A DNA stretch of 64,000 bases from Gonocerus acuteangulatus (GCA_946811695.1 OX328131.1:6823826-6887825); one strand, 5' to 3'. Positions 1 through 10,423 are shown, counted from the first letter of the stretch. Numbers and translations are program-made. Notes: generated from the sequence alone by a model not told the origin.

Positions 1-2
1 GA

Positions 3-368
3 ATGATGTCTCACTGGCAGTTTGGTCAAATTATTAGAAAACTTGGTACCCGTCACTATCTAATGAAACTTAACTCTGACCGTATAATTAAACGACATCT
101 CAATCAGCTGGTGTCTACTCTGGTTGAAGAAAAGGAACATAATGCAACACAACCCTCAGCAAGTTTTGATGTTCCCATACTGTACAATCCAGTTCAACCT
201 TCAACTTCAAGTTCAATCCCTCAAAGTCAACCAACACCTTCAACCTCTACTTCTCAGCCTCAACCTAGAATATCTACAGATCAACCACCTCCGGCTCCAG
301 ATGTTCCAAGATCACCGAGGACTAGACGGCCTCCGGTCAGGTTTAGTGATTACCTTACATTTATTTAG
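3..368 (+). CDS. Ty3/gypsy pol C-terminal fragment (integrase tail)
   Basis: An open frame running in from the left edge and ending at TAG 366-368. The first part (WQFGQIIRKLGTRHYLMKL, then a basic RIIKRHLNQL stretch) resembles the chromatin-facing C-terminus of arthropod gypsy integrases. It is followed by a Pro/Ser/Thr/Gln-rich linker and a basic end with RTRRPPVRFSDY, a common gypsy Pol ending. A purine run and an LTR-like TG start lie directly downstream, which supports this as the 3' end of an LTR retrotransposon. The rest of pol lies outside the window. I infer family from motif style, not from a search. It is not related closely by eye to the gypsy element at 32.7-39.5 kb. Confidence 0.7.
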   Translation: MMSHWQFGQIIRKLGTRHYLMKLNSDRIIKRHLNQLVSTLVEEKEHNATQPSASFDVPILYNPVQPSTSSSIPQSQPTPSTSTSQPQPRISTDQPPPAPDVPRSPRTRRPPVRFSDYLTFI

Positions 369-378
369 TGGGGGAGAC

Positions 379-515
379 TGTGGTATATTTCATATGCTAG
401 TAGTAGTATGGTTGCTTGCCAACAAAAACAAAAGACTGTTCAGTTGTGCTATATCTTGTTACAAAATACATTTCTTCAATTCTGTTTTCATTAATCCTTC
501 TCTTTATTAATTACA
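379..515 (+). repeat. Putative 3' LTR of the gypsy fragment
   Basis: A polypurine run (TGGGGGAGA, 369-377) follows the pol stop and is succeeded by TGTGGTATATTTC, the usual PPT/LTR layout. The right end is uncertain: an ATTACA end at 515 or a TTACA at 529 would both give TG...CA termini. The 5' LTR is not in the window, so the ends cannot be checked by comparison. Confidence 0.45.
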
Positions 516-713
516 TTCATCAAGTTACAATACAATTATAAATTAATTGATCAAATAGTTTTGTGGAGCGAATCCTGCTAGTTAATTCAATAATTATTGA
601 ATATTGATAATTATCAATGGATTATAATCCATTGATCCTTCCCCACTCTCACCTTCAACTTGTATATTTCTAACCACATTTTTTTGTTCTATTTTCTGTT
701 TTATAATTTCCAG
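516..713 (+). other. Intron sequence with a short palindrome
   Basis: A+T-rich sequence upstream of the first visible zinc-finger exon. It holds a palindrome near 614-637 (ATCAATGG...CCATTGAT) and ends in a pyrimidine-rich tract and CAG, the splice acceptor for the exon at 714. No coding signal seen. Confidence 0.5.
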
Positions 714-893
714 GGAAGAAGTACGTGTGAACAGTACCCCTGCTACGATGTTCGGAAGTATCATGGATGGAAAGCCTTATCAATGTTCTGTCTGTCCACG
801 AGGATTCAACTCCGATCTCAGCTTGAAGAATCATCTATGGGGGCATTTATCGATGAGGAAGATCTTAGCCTCTTCAGATCTCAACCTTAACAG
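714..893 (+). CDS. C2H2 zinc-finger gene, internal exon (finger 1)
   Basis: First visible exon of a zinc-finger gene. The acceptor is TTTATAATTTCCAG at 700-713 and the donor is AG|GTTCTC at 893/894 (weak but in phase). It encodes 59 codons with one C2H2 finger: CSVC, then a 12-residue spacer, then HLWGH. The exon starts with the last base of a split codon and ends with two bases of the next, which fit the exon at 3442 exactly. Because it begins at an acceptor, the gene's start lies to the left of the window. C2H2 fingers bind DNA or RNA in the nucleus; target and gene identity are unknown. Confidence 0.75.
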
Positions 894-1370
894 GTTCTCT
901 TTATTTGATTGTTATGAGTTTAAAATAACAATTGTGCTAATTGGCCTAGACGTCGGTGCGCTGTAATAGAACAATTGAGCTAATGCAGGGTGTCTACTGT
1001 GCGAAAAATTCACAAAATTGAAAATAGGGCATGGAAATCACGAAAAAGTCATGAATTTTAAAACCATGTCACACAATATCAGTTTCGCCAGAGTCTAACG
1101 ACTTCCGTGCATTTGTAATTGTCGCTGTTTTAGTACAGCGAAACAATTCTATCTGCCTCCTCCACCCTCTCGTCTGTTAGGTTACTTTATTGCAGCATTT
1201 AAACATCAATTATGCATTAATTACATATATGCAGAATTAAATATTGAGATTGTGTACACTTTAATTTACTAAATTATGTATGTTGACAATAAATATTTAG
1301 TTAAGTAAATAATCTAAAGGGTTAGGTCCGCCAGTAATAAGTAAGGTCCGCCAGTAAGTGCTATTGTCAT

Positions 1371-1763
1371 AACTGTAGGTAAAGTCCGTCGTCACTGGTA
1401 TCGGTGAGAGTACTATGGGCGAGCGCTTTCGACGTAAACACATCATTCTCAAGCCAGTGCTTAGTTAGTACTGAATCTGGGTTGTCTTGTCATGGTATTT
1501 ATAGTGGGGTGAAGTCAGTTTGTTTACGTCGCCGGTGAAGGGATGTCCGGGTAAATTTTTAATGCCGACAAAGAAATTTGCCCGGACATCCCTTCACTGA
1601 CGACGTAAACAAACTTACTTCACCCCATTATAAATACCATGTCAAGACAACCCAGATTCAGTACTGACTTAGCTCTGGCTTGAGAATGATGTGTTTACGT
1701 CGAAAGCGCTCGCCCATATTACTCTCACCGATGCCAGTGACGACGGACTCTACCTACAGGAAT
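1371..1763. repeat. Long foldback (inverted repeat) inside copy A
   Basis: Two arms of about 180 bp are near-perfect reverse complements (CTGTAGGTAAAGTCCGTCG... against ...CGGACTCTACCTACAG), with a loop of about 30 bp around 1551-1580. The arms are G+C-richer than the surroundings. Pairing continues less perfectly outward (ATTGTCAT / ATGACAAA). This is a MITE-like foldback element; no coding sequence seen. Confidence 0.85.
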
Positions 1764-1867
1764 GACAAATATTTAGGAAGTAATATTTTTAGATTTTTTT
1801 AATTCTGCAACCATTATTCAATATTTTTGAGGCTGCTAATTCTAGTTATTCTAAAATGTTTAGTTAA

Positions 1868-2295
1868 CACATTAACCGCCATTAAACTTTTTGACGAAAC
1901 ATTTCTTGTAATTTTTTGTTTTGTGTTTTCTTGGTCTAATTTAAATTTATTTCAATGTTTTGGGTAAAGAAAATGCATTTTTATTTATTTCCCCAAGAGA
2001 TATTGATTGGTGCCGGTCACCCGTGCCCGCCTTGGCCTGAACTGGTAGATTTTATTTCAGTGGGCCGAGTCAGTTTTATTTCAGTCGGAGGGGTTGTCGG
2101 TCACAGCGCTCTCTAGAAAGCGTTTATGTTTTCTTTTCCACACATTTCTTAGAACCAATGAGTCATCGCTACTACACGATAAACTTCCTTTATGTCTCCA
2201 TTCTAATTCTGCCTGATCTAACGCATCTACTAAACACTGAGTGAAATCATCATCATCAAACTCCATTTTCGTAAAAGTATCTTCTACAAGATCGC

Positions 2296-2331
<36 letters not shown>

Positions 2332-2872
2332 AGTCTATAAATATTAAACCTATAAAATGTCAGAACTATATCAAACAAACAAGACTCCCAACAAACTCTA
2401 AATGGTAATAGATAATGGTCAAAAATAGAATGATAAAAGTGTCAACATTTTGTACTGAATATAAACGTCAGACACACTATTTTTGACATGTTTCAATAGA
2501 GAACATCGTCTCTGAATGGTTTTATATTTCAATTATTTGAAATTAAATTATTTCGTTTTTTTACAAATCATGCACGTTTAAAACTATAATGTAATTTCAT
2601 AGATCTTTTTTTCTTATTTTTATTTTATTTCTATCTTATACATTATAAGCTACCAAAAAGTCATAGAGTTGAAATTTCCGAAAACCAACGTACTTGGCAG
2701 TTCTGTTGGGCCGCGCCGGTCACCGCTCAGCAGTAGAATACGAAGTATTTGTGCCCGGCAATGATCTGTAGTTGGGTTAAGAAAGGGCCGTTTTGCCAGT
2801 CACGGGTGACTCCCACGGCCTCATAAAATATATCACTGCCGGTCACGGGTGACCCCCATGGCGGTTAACGTG
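1868..2872. mobile_element. TTAA-flanked piggyBac-like nonautonomous element
   Basis: Flanked by TTAA at 1864-1867 and 2873-2876, with matching termini CACATTAACCGCCAT and its reverse complement ATGGCGGTTAACGTG. TTAA target duplication is the hallmark of piggyBac (also Kolobok) elements. It contains G+C-rich GGTCACGGGTGAC repeats near both ends and a 48-A run at 2297. A small minus-strand frame at 2081-2266 may be the transposase N-terminus. It is inserted inside copy A. Confidence 0.8.
2081..2266 (-). pseudogene. Possible piggyBac-like transposase N-terminal remnant
   Basis: A 61-codon frame starting MEFDDDDFTQCLVDALDQ, acidic at the N-terminus and lysine/arginine-rich in the middle, inside the TTAA element. 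The acidic start near the element's end is compatible with a piggyBac transposase N-terminus, but no catalytic DDD region follows. If correct it is a truncated relic. It could also be a chance frame. Confidence 0.35.
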
Positions 2873-3441
2873 TTAATTGTTTCTTCACTTTTAAAATTAA
2901 TGTGTAACGGTCCTCTTTAATACATGATGTATATTTTATACTGTTTTGTAAATTGTTTTAAATGTTTGTAAAATTGTAAGTTTATAGATATCATGGTAAT
3001 TCATGTAAGTTTACAAATAATTTTAATTTAATAGTTAAGGCGTTTTCTTTTTAATTGAAATTATTTTCTTTTTAATGGGCATGAAATTTGCATTTCAAGT
3101 CATGAAAAAGTCATGAAATTGGCTTTCTTAAAAGTAGTAGACACACTGCAATGGTTTTCAAAATAAAGACCTACAAAAAAAAAAAATAATAATAATAAAT
3201 AAAATGAATATAGAAATGGTGAGAGTATTTCATACAATATTTTTGAAAGTATACAAAACATCAGATATAACGGAAGTTGATTCCTTGAAAAATGTAATTG
3301 TATTTCATATTCAAAATGATGTTTTTTAAAATTGAAAAATATGCTGTTTGTCTGAGTTGTCCTTTTTTTTCTTCTTGTTGTAGTAATAAGTCAATTTGTA
3401 CATTTAATAAGAATGTGTGATATTTGCTTTGCTTCTAACAG

Positions 3442-3616
3442 GTTCCACGTGGATAGTAAACATCGTGTATATAGTGCACAGTGCCTCTGCACAGTGTGTG
3501 GGCGTGTCTATCCAACACGCAGCACACTTAGAGCTCACCAAATTACTCATTCGAATCTCAGGCCGCACAAATGTTCACTCTGTGATAAAACCTTCAAAAG
3601 GAATCAAGATCTTAAA
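3442..3616 (+). CDS. C2H2 zinc-finger gene, internal exon (finger 2 and first half of finger 3)
   Basis: Acceptor TTCTAACAG (ends 3441), donor AAA|GTGAGT at 3616/3617. The first base completes the codon split from the 714-893 exon. It encodes 58 codons with finger 2 (CTVCGRVY...HQITH) and then CSLCDKTFKRNQDLK, where the intron cuts finger 3 just before its histidines. The exon at 4992 supplies them, so the junction is well supported. The linker between fingers 2 and 3 (SNLRPHK) departs from the TGEKP consensus. Confidence 0.85.
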
Positions 3617-4123
3617 GTGAGTCTTAATTATTTATATATATATTTTGTTTTCAATATATTTTCGTTTTGCAAGATTTTTGTTGATTTTTTAAATAGTACT
3701 CAATGTTTCCATTTTAGTGATTTATAATATTAGAAGTGTTAATTTTAATTAAGTGCTTTATAATTTAAAAAAAATGTATGAATTTTTGCTAATGGTGTTA
3801 GCAACAAATTATATTTTGAATAGGATTATTCATTTAATTGTATATAAAATATATATTTTACATCTATCATGCCCAAGGGGTCCAAGGGACCGCCGGGAGC
3901 CAACCGAATCATCACTCCAGTGCCCAAGTGGTCTCTCAAACCACTCAGCTTTAGAGAAGAAATTATTCTCTCTACACCAAGGTACCATCAGCAGCGGGTG
4001 TTTGCAGCCTTTAGGTACCACTTGGGCACTGTCCTTACAAACTGCCTGCCACCATCCGTTAGAAAGTGCTTGTAGCAAAGGTGGCGACTGATGATAAGAT
4101 GGCTCGATTTTGACCATTGTTAA
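3617..4123 (+). other. Intron; unrecognised G+C-rich block at about 3870-4120
   Basis: After the donor the sequence is A+T-rich, then changes sharply to G+C-rich at about 3868 (CCAAGGGGTCCAAGGGACCG). It contains two occurrences of a TACCA(C/T)...GGTACC motif and CCAAGTGGT / ACCACTTGG inverted words. Frames on both strands are open here but resemble nothing I know. It may be a fragment of an unidentified repeat. Confidence 0.4.
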
Positions 4124-4856
4124 GCCTAGTATCGACAGTGCGAGGCAGCTTACTTGAAACGCCTCAGGAAGAATGCTCGGGATGTCGATACCGGGTTTGC
4201 TCGCTATGAGCTGCTCCCGTCGCATTGTGGTACTCGATCCATGTGCTTGTAGGTAAAACAGTTGTGCTCAAAGGCTCCTCAGTCCGAGCTGTTCGTTGCT
4301 TAGAGATGGGTATTTGTTGCCTCGTATTGTGTAGCTGAAAGTTTTCGCATAATTGAGAATGAAAATGTACACTAAATTGTTAAATTGTACGAATGACAAC
4401 GGTTTTGTGGGATTCTAAACATCCTGAAATATAACAACAACAAACAAAGAGAAGATACGTAACGTGAAATATATATAGCAGTAAATGTTCCTAATAAAGG
4501 GTTAAGAAAGAACAGTTGGGTCTTCCTGTTCGTATCTCGTATCTTGAAGCAATCTGTTTCCATATTCTGAACGCTTTAAATATTTTTTTGATCCACCAAC
4601 TTGGATTACGTCGTTTTTGTTGTGTATAAATGATTGTTAACATCACAACATAAGCAGTGTCAGCGATTTGAACGATTCGTCACGATGAAGTTGCAATGTT
4701 ACTAAATACGTTTTGATCCATGCATCGCTATTGGTGGTTCGTCCGCTCGCATTGACCATTCGAGGTTAGTTAACATAGAACAGTGTATGCCTCAATCTGA
4801 GGCAGATGCCGCGATGCATGCTCTATGTGAGCAGCCCTACACTGTCGATACTATCC
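4124..4856. mobile_element. TTAA-flanked DNA element with TAGTATCGACAGTG termini
   Basis: Flanked by TTAA (4120-4123 and 4857-4860). Left terminus GCCTAGTATCGACAGTG, right terminus CACTGTCGATACTATCC, inverted with a mismatch or two; the repeat continues as GAGGCAGC / GCAGCCC. No transposase frame. The TTAA duplication suggests a piggyBac- or Kolobok-type nonautonomous element. It lies in the intron that splits finger 3. Confidence 0.75.
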
Positions 4857-4991
4857 TTAAGACTAACAGACCAGATATTTTTATAAATCAAATTATTAAG
4901 CTTACATCATGAAGATAACCAGAAAAGCACTTAGCTGATTTATACTATTATCTATTTTTTTTTTTTTTTAATAATGTTTCCTCATTTTCAG

Positions 4992-5150
4992 TTTCATATA
5001 AACCAACACACCGGAGAGAGGCCATACCGTTGTCCTTATTGTCCGAAAGCATTCGCTTCATCAGGGAACTGCTTCTCCCATCGGAAGCGGATGCATCCAA
5101 AACAGCTCGCAAGGGATAAAAAGGCAGCAGCTCGACAATTCCATCTCTAG
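4992..5150 (+). CDS. C2H2 zinc-finger gene, last exon (end of finger 3, finger 4, stop)
   Basis: Acceptor CTCATTTTCAG (ends 4991). It is in phase with the previous exon and completes finger 3 (FHINQH), followed by the classic TGERP linker and finger 4 (CPYCPKAFASSGNCFSHRKRMH, here described in two parts: CPYC and HRKRMH). The tail is basic and stops at TAG 5148-5150. An FASSGN-type last finger with a short basic tail recurs in arthropod multi-finger genes. The role is presumably nuclear DNA binding; no target can be named. Confidence 0.85.
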   Translation, partial: FHINQHTGERPYRCPYCPKAFASSGNCFSHRKRMHPKQLARDKKAAARQFHL

Positions 5151-5397
5151 TCGAAAATTGGTCAACAATGTCTCGAATAGACCATTTTTATACAAGAGGA
5201 CTCTGAGTTATAGTGAGATTCTAGGATAGGAATATAAATATTTCTTACTGGAAATGTCATATCATAGGCAAATCTATCGATCTTGTACAAAGGAAGGAAT
5301 CATTTCAACATTAGAAATAATTTAGTAGGCATTTCAATTTTTATCCCTCCAGACCTGATAGTAAAATGCTTTAGTATTGAAACAAAAACGTACATTT

Positions 5398-5398
<1 letters not shown>

Positions 5399-5463
<65 letters not shown>
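5399..5463. repeat. (TA)n microsatellite
   Basis: Uninterrupted TA dinucleotides for about 32 units in the 3' flank of the zinc-finger gene. Open frames across it are artefacts. Confidence 0.95.
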
Positions 5464-5469
<6 letters not shown>

Positions 5470-5794
5470 AAGAAGAGAATTCTGTAATTCCAATTCTCTT
5501 TTAAAAAATTATTTAATAATTTTTTCACTTTTTAAGATAATCCATTCTTCATCTTGCAATTTATTGTTTCATTATTTTTATTTGTATACCAATAGATTTT
5601 GTGGCTTAGAAATAATTATTTAAAATATTTTATTTCTATTAGATTATTAAAATTAAATAAATTAATGTCAATCAAATTGAATGAAATTTATTTTTAACAC
5701 GTTGAATGCCAAGGAAGAAATGGTGACATTTTGTATGGGGCCAAGCATTTTTTTCTTCAAATATAACATTAGAACATTTATTTATTTTGTCATA

Positions 5795-5865
5795 TCTATA
5801 TATAAAAACATCGTGTGTTTTTCTGTTTGTTCCTTATACAAATCCACACCGTTTGACCGCTGACA
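5795..5865 (+). mobile_element. Helitron 5'-end fragment
   Basis: TCTATATATAAAAACATCG preceded by A, followed by GTTTGTTCC...AAATCCACACCGTTTGACCG. It matches, in the other orientation, the 5' end of the Helitron at 50.4 kb. It is truncated after about 70 bp. Confidence 0.6.
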
Positions 5866-6161
5866 GTATATATAAACTTTTTTATAACTTCCTTTTTAAA
5901 TATATTCAACTTCAAAATAATTGAACTCAAAATTAATTAAATATAAATAAAAATGAACAATGATAGTAAACGAAACAAAATTGAGAATTACAAATTAATA
6001 CTTGAGAAGACAAGTTTTAATTCGGTGAGTAGATTTAGGCCCTATAAGTTAAGGCTATGAACAAGATTGGCGAAAGTATCCCGTTCAGGAACCCAAGGCT
6101 GGGTTTGAGTATCCCGTACAGAAGAACTCTTCACTGTGCACCTGTCTGGGTACAGAAAGGG
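5866..6161. mobile_element. Right-end fragment of a TTAA/CCCTTTC element
   Basis: Homologous along its length to 45615-45896 (shared TATAAATAAAAATGAA(C/T)AATGATAG, GGCGCTATAAG-like and GTATCCCG(T/C)ACAG words), ending GAAAGGG|TTAA (6162-6165). The left terminus is missing, so this is a partial copy of the element described at 44552. Confidence 0.65.
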
Positions 6162-6165
6162 TTAA

Positions 6166-7500
6166 AATTAGTAATTATTTAAATTTAAATTTCCACTTAT
6201 ACATAGATTTTTGGCAAGAGCTACCTACAGGTTACCAGTCTATTCTAGCAAGGAGGAGAGGGCTGTTTTTTTTTTTTAAAGAAAAGCCACTTCTCCTAAT
6301 GGTTCAAATTATTAAAGAAACTTTCTTTTTTTTATAAGATTTTGGCAACCATAACATTTTTTTTTTTATTTTTTACAAAAAAAATCTTCCAAATCTTGAA
6401 TTGCTACTTCAGTAATTGTGCTTCCATTTTTTTTTTTTTTTTTTTTTTAATTTAGTGTAATTGGAATTGAGCTAGGAAACGCAACTGCTTGCTCTTTCTC
6501 CGACAAACCAAAATTGTTTTTCAGTAATTAACTTTTTTTGCTTACGAAAAATATTTACTATAATTTCTGAGCCACAAATATATAGCATTATAATAATTAT
6601 AAAAATGTTTTAAATTATAAGCTTTTTATTAACTTAAAAAAAAAGTCAGTAAAAAGGCATTGCTTCAATAAAAATATTTTATGATCTTTAATGCTCCCGA
6701 TGAAGAATTTTCATTAACCCTCCAAATTGTGCCTATGTTTTTATTTTTTAATATAAAGTATTGAAACAAATAGATGAATTGTTAGCCATTTGACAGGCCA
6801 AATTTTATTGAATTTTTAAAATCTCAATGAATAAAACCATGAAGATGATCATCACATAAACTGTTGTCATTGAGTAGTGAAGAGGTTTAATAAAGTATTT
6901 ATATTGATTTTATGCCTTCGTTTACTCACTAACAATTCTATCATGTTGAATTATTTTTATATGGTGTAATTGTATTTAGGAAAGTGAAATTAAAGATAGT
7001 CCTCCTCAGAAATTTTGTAATTCACAAACACCAGGATGCAAAAACTATGCTCACTTTCCTGAATTTTGAGTTGGCGCTGTCGACGTTTGGCTCGAGAAGG
7101 TTGATGCTTGGTAGTGAGTCAAGCTGTTTGTCGGGTATTTTTTGCGAGTATACCAAAAGTCCTCAACTCAAATTTTCTGTATTTTCGGATTTTTCCTTTT
7201 AGTTTTAGGTTCTCCTACCCGAGACAATTCATTTGATTCCCCACATGATGGGTTTAGAAGGAATGATGGGTTTCCGAAGGAACAGCAAGTAAAAAATGGG
7301 CGCCTTCCCCCCTGGGAGCGGAATCAAACACAACTTTTCAGGATTTTTGCCTTTAATAACACCCTGATATCTATCATCCTGCAAAATTTTAAGTCTCTAG
7401 CTTTTCAGGAAGTGCCTAATAATTTTGATCAGTGAGTCATATAAATTACATTCATACCCAACCAAGGTGAGGAATAACCCTTCAAAGCTCCAAAACTTAC
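6166..7500. other. Intergenic, A+T-rich, no gene recognised
   Basis: Long A and T runs (6431, 6356) and short frames without coding character. A less A+T-rich block at 7031-7430 carries repeated TTTTCAGGAT / TTTCCTGAA words and an imperfect inverted pair (ACACCAGGATGCAAAAA / TTTTTGCC...ACACCCTG). It may be an old MITE, but I could not fix its ends. Confidence 0.4.
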
Positions 7501-7520
7501 TTTTATTTTACCATCACAAC

Positions 7521-7546
7521 GTTTCGGACTATTCGTCCATCTTCAG
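7521..7546 (-). ncRNA. Hammerhead ribozyme core (PLE-type)
   Basis: On the minus strand the order is CTGAAGA, stem II strands GGAC / GTCC around a GAATA loop, then GAAAC. That is the hammerhead CUGANGA-stem II-GAAA core with all invariant bases. Similar motifs at 30.6 and 47.2 kb sit in sequence linked to a Penelope-like element, whose pLTRs are known to carry hammerheads. Stems I and III were not fully resolved. Confidence 0.6.
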
Positions 7547-7559
7547 GAGATCTACAATA

Positions 7560-8591
7560 GTATATTAATTACTAGATACTGCAGAAAACACGCTTTATAA
7601 TATCATACGGTTGGTATGATTAATTAATTCATCTAGTCATCAAAATACATTCATAAGTTTATCTTTTACTGGTTTGAAGTTATGGGACGGTAAAAATTGG
7701 CTCTAATACTTTGTGAATATACACACAGTGAGCGTAGGCCGGAATTTGGCCTGACCCACTACCGTACACCTAGATTGTTAAAATAAATGGAATTGACCCA
7801 TCTGGAAGAGAGGCTTAAGCCAGACCCAAATTTTTAACATGCCTCTATTAGTCAAAATATTTGTTATATTGCAAAACAAACTCACGTATTTAAAGATGTA
7901 TAGTGAAATTGACCCATCTGAAGTGCGATGTTTGGGAGTCTTTGGAAATACCGAGAAATAAACAAACGACTTCTTTGCTTTCACTTTCCTGAAGAACAGA
8001 CATCATGACCATCCTGCATGTAATAACGTGTACAAATTCTTCATTGTATGTTTTACCATTTATTGAATCGTTTTTATGTACAATTTGTATATCATTTTTA
8101 CTTTGTGTTTATTATTATTGTGAGATAGTTAAAGTTTATTACCAAGAGTGAATACTTAAAAAGTAACTTAGTGTTGAAAAATTTTTATTAAATTTTATAG
8201 ATTATTATAAATCTAGATTAATGAGAATTTCATTCTCAGTCAAGAAAGAGCTGAGAAATAATTTATAAAATATCAATTTTCTTTTAATTCAAAGCTTTAT
8301 ATTTGATGTAATTACTCAAATATTTTGCTAAACAACTTTTTACTCATTATTGGGTAAGAAAGAAAATAGAAACTTGTTTATAATGCTTTAGAAAACTCTC
8401 TTGCACTCTTCAATGTTGCATAATTCATTTTTTCTTCATATTTTTTGCATTTTGTAGACAATCCTGAACTAAATCATGTTTTTTATTTTTTTAGTTTAAT
8501 TTGTTACAGATTGTTTAAGTTATTAATTTATTAGTGGGAAAAAAGTTTATTGTGTTTTGCTGACAAAGATTTCATTTTGAATAATGTTTAA
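7560..8591. other. Intergenic repeat-derived sequence
   Basis: No gene recognised. Bases about 7690-7990 carry repeated GACCCATCTG words on the plus strand. From about 8480 the sequence (GCTGACAAAGATTTCATTTTGAATAATG, in pieces) is repeated directly at about 16300, so it belongs to a dispersed repeat interrupted by the TTAA element at 8592. Confidence 0.45.
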
Positions 8592-9469
8592 CACTTTCGC
8601 TGCAGCTGTCTTGGTTTGGGAATACCTCAGTATCGGGTGCATGTTAGCATATATGTGCTTTTGCGGTGACTAAACTGGGAAAAACGTTACAAAAAAGTGT
8701 CTGCTGGCATTCGCGCATGCGCAGTGGCCATGTATGAAAACTAAGACAGTATGTGTCACAAAAAAGTGTCCACTGGCGTTCGTGCATGCGCAGTGATGTG
8801 GCCATGTACGAAAAAGAAGACTGTATGTGTCACAAAAAAGTGTCCGCTGGCGTCCGCGTATGCGCTGTGGCATGTCCATGTACAAAAAAGAAGAGTGTAT
8901 GTGTCACAAAAAAGTGTCTGCTGGCGTTCGTGCATGCGCAGTTGCGTTTGCGCATACGCAGTGGGGTTCGCGCATACGCAGTGGGGTTCGCGCATGCGCA
9001 GTGGCCATGTACAAAAAGATGACTTTATGTTATAGAGTACTGTACATAGGTTTCTTGGGTGGACCTAGCGATACAAAAAAGGGTCACAAGAAGGTTTCCG
9101 TTGGTGTTCGCACATGCACGGTGGCTATGTACAAAAAAAAAGACTATATGTTATACAGTACATTACATAGGTTTGTTGGGTGAACCTAAAGCATATTTAT
9201 GTTCCTGAATTTGAGCAGATGGCTCTAAACGAAATAATTTTTTTTTTTTTTTTTTAAATTTTCCATGTAGACATTTTTTTTTTATAAAAAATCTTCCAGT
9301 CAGCCGATTTGAAAACAGAAAACACTGTTGGAAAGCCCAAACAATACTGAAGGCAACTGTCTTTACCTGAAGCTGTAAAAGTAAATCCCCTCCATTTATG
9401 AGCCTTTTGAATCTAAAGGGAAAAATAATGGAGTAGTGTCCTTCCTTAATGACACCCGCAGCGAAAGTG
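8592..9469. mobile_element. TTAA-flanked element with CACTTTCGCTGC termini and internal tandem repeats
   Basis: TTAA at 8588-8591 and 9470-9473; termini CACTTTCGCTGCAG and CCGCAGCGAAAGTG. No transposase. Its middle holds a tandem array (about 8690-9140) of 65-75 bp units with GTCACAAAAAAGTGTC and GCGCATGCGCAGTGGCCATGT, partly expanded as GTTCGCGCATACGCAGTGGG triplets. A related sequence lacking the insertion lies at about 16300-16480 and acts as an empty site. Confidence 0.8.
8690..9140. repeat. Tandem repeat with GCATGCGCAGTG words
   Basis: About five to six imperfect units of roughly 65-75 bp (CACAAAAAAGTGTC, (C/T)GCTGGCGTTCG, CATGCGCAGTGGCCATGTA), plus a subarray of 20-bp GCGCATACGCAGTGGGGTTC units at 8938-9003. 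The overlapping open frames on both strands come from the repeat. Confidence 0.85.
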
Positions 9470-10423
9470 TTAACTTTAAGAGGATTCTAGAGGAATAGTT
9501 GAAGAGAACTGTGAGAGAAATCCTCAACAAAGGTGTGTGAGGTCCTCTAGAATCCTTTCAACATTGATTACAATATTCATCAGTACTCGGTAGACGAACA
9601 AAAAATATTATTATTAATTAAAAAAGTTCACTTACAAAATGCTGAAAATGTGAATAAAAAACAACTAAATTTAAGCAATGTCCCCATATTTTTGTTAAAA
9701 GATAAATGTGGTTTTAAAAATGTTTATAAATTCTTGAAAATCTTCTTTTCTGTTGCAGGAGCACAAATAAACCATGATTCCCAGTGGTTTATTATTAAAA
9801 ATCTTCTAAGTCTTTTCATAAGTTCTTTTACACTCCCCTTGTGAGAGAAGTCGTGAAGACTGTGGCCTTGGCCTTCAGCTTGTGGTCAAATCAAGATATC
9901 CTCACTCACAGAGGGAGTATACAGTGGTTGGGTCACCAATCGGGCCCATTTTTTTTTCTGGTGATAAGCATCGAAAAATAGTTGACACCTGTCCAAGCGT
10001 TCCGTCCAATGGGCCTTAGTAGCTACATAAAATAAAGATAAATAAAATAGGTTAAAAATGCTTTATTTTATATAAAATAAAGCAAATGATTTTATATAAA
10101 CGAGTTTAGAAAATGATATCGACATGATTCTTTCACCAATTCATTTATTTATTTATTTATTTATTGTTTAACGCTGAAAGGCGATAACACAATTAAAATG
10201 TTCTTTAAAGGAAATAAAATAAAAAAAAATAAAAAAAAAACAATAATAAAATCAGTCGTGATGAAGTAATAAGTTGTAAAGTGTATCTGTACTGTTTATG
10301 TTAAAATTTAGTTTTACATGTAGTCAGTGAGTTCGACTAGTATATTATTGTATAAATCTTAATAGGATATATTACTCAATTTCAGATAGTTAATATGAAG
10401 AATTAATTATTATTATATTGTCG

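Larger units (their letters stand above)
986..3148. mobile_element. CAGGGTGTCTAC-family DNA transposon, copy A, with nested insertions
   Basis: Begins CAGGGTGTCTACTGTG and ends GTAGTAGACACACTG, flanked by near-identical 5-bp duplications (TAATG at 981-985, CAATG at 3149-3153). The subterminal sequence, with repeated TCATGA and AAAAAGTCATGAA words, recurs at 18.3, 20.3, 40.2 and 42.2 kb. It has no transposase and is enlarged by a foldback at 1.37 kb and a TTAA-flanked element at 1.87 kb. It sits in the first visible intron of the zinc-finger gene. The 5-bp duplication with CAG termini would suit the 5-bp-TSD subgroup of hAT elements; that is an inference. Confidence 0.75.

Noticed and set aside
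8670..9183. Overlapping Cys/His-rich frames
   Set aside because: They arise from the GCATGCGCAGTG tandem repeat in a TTAA element, in all frames and both strands.
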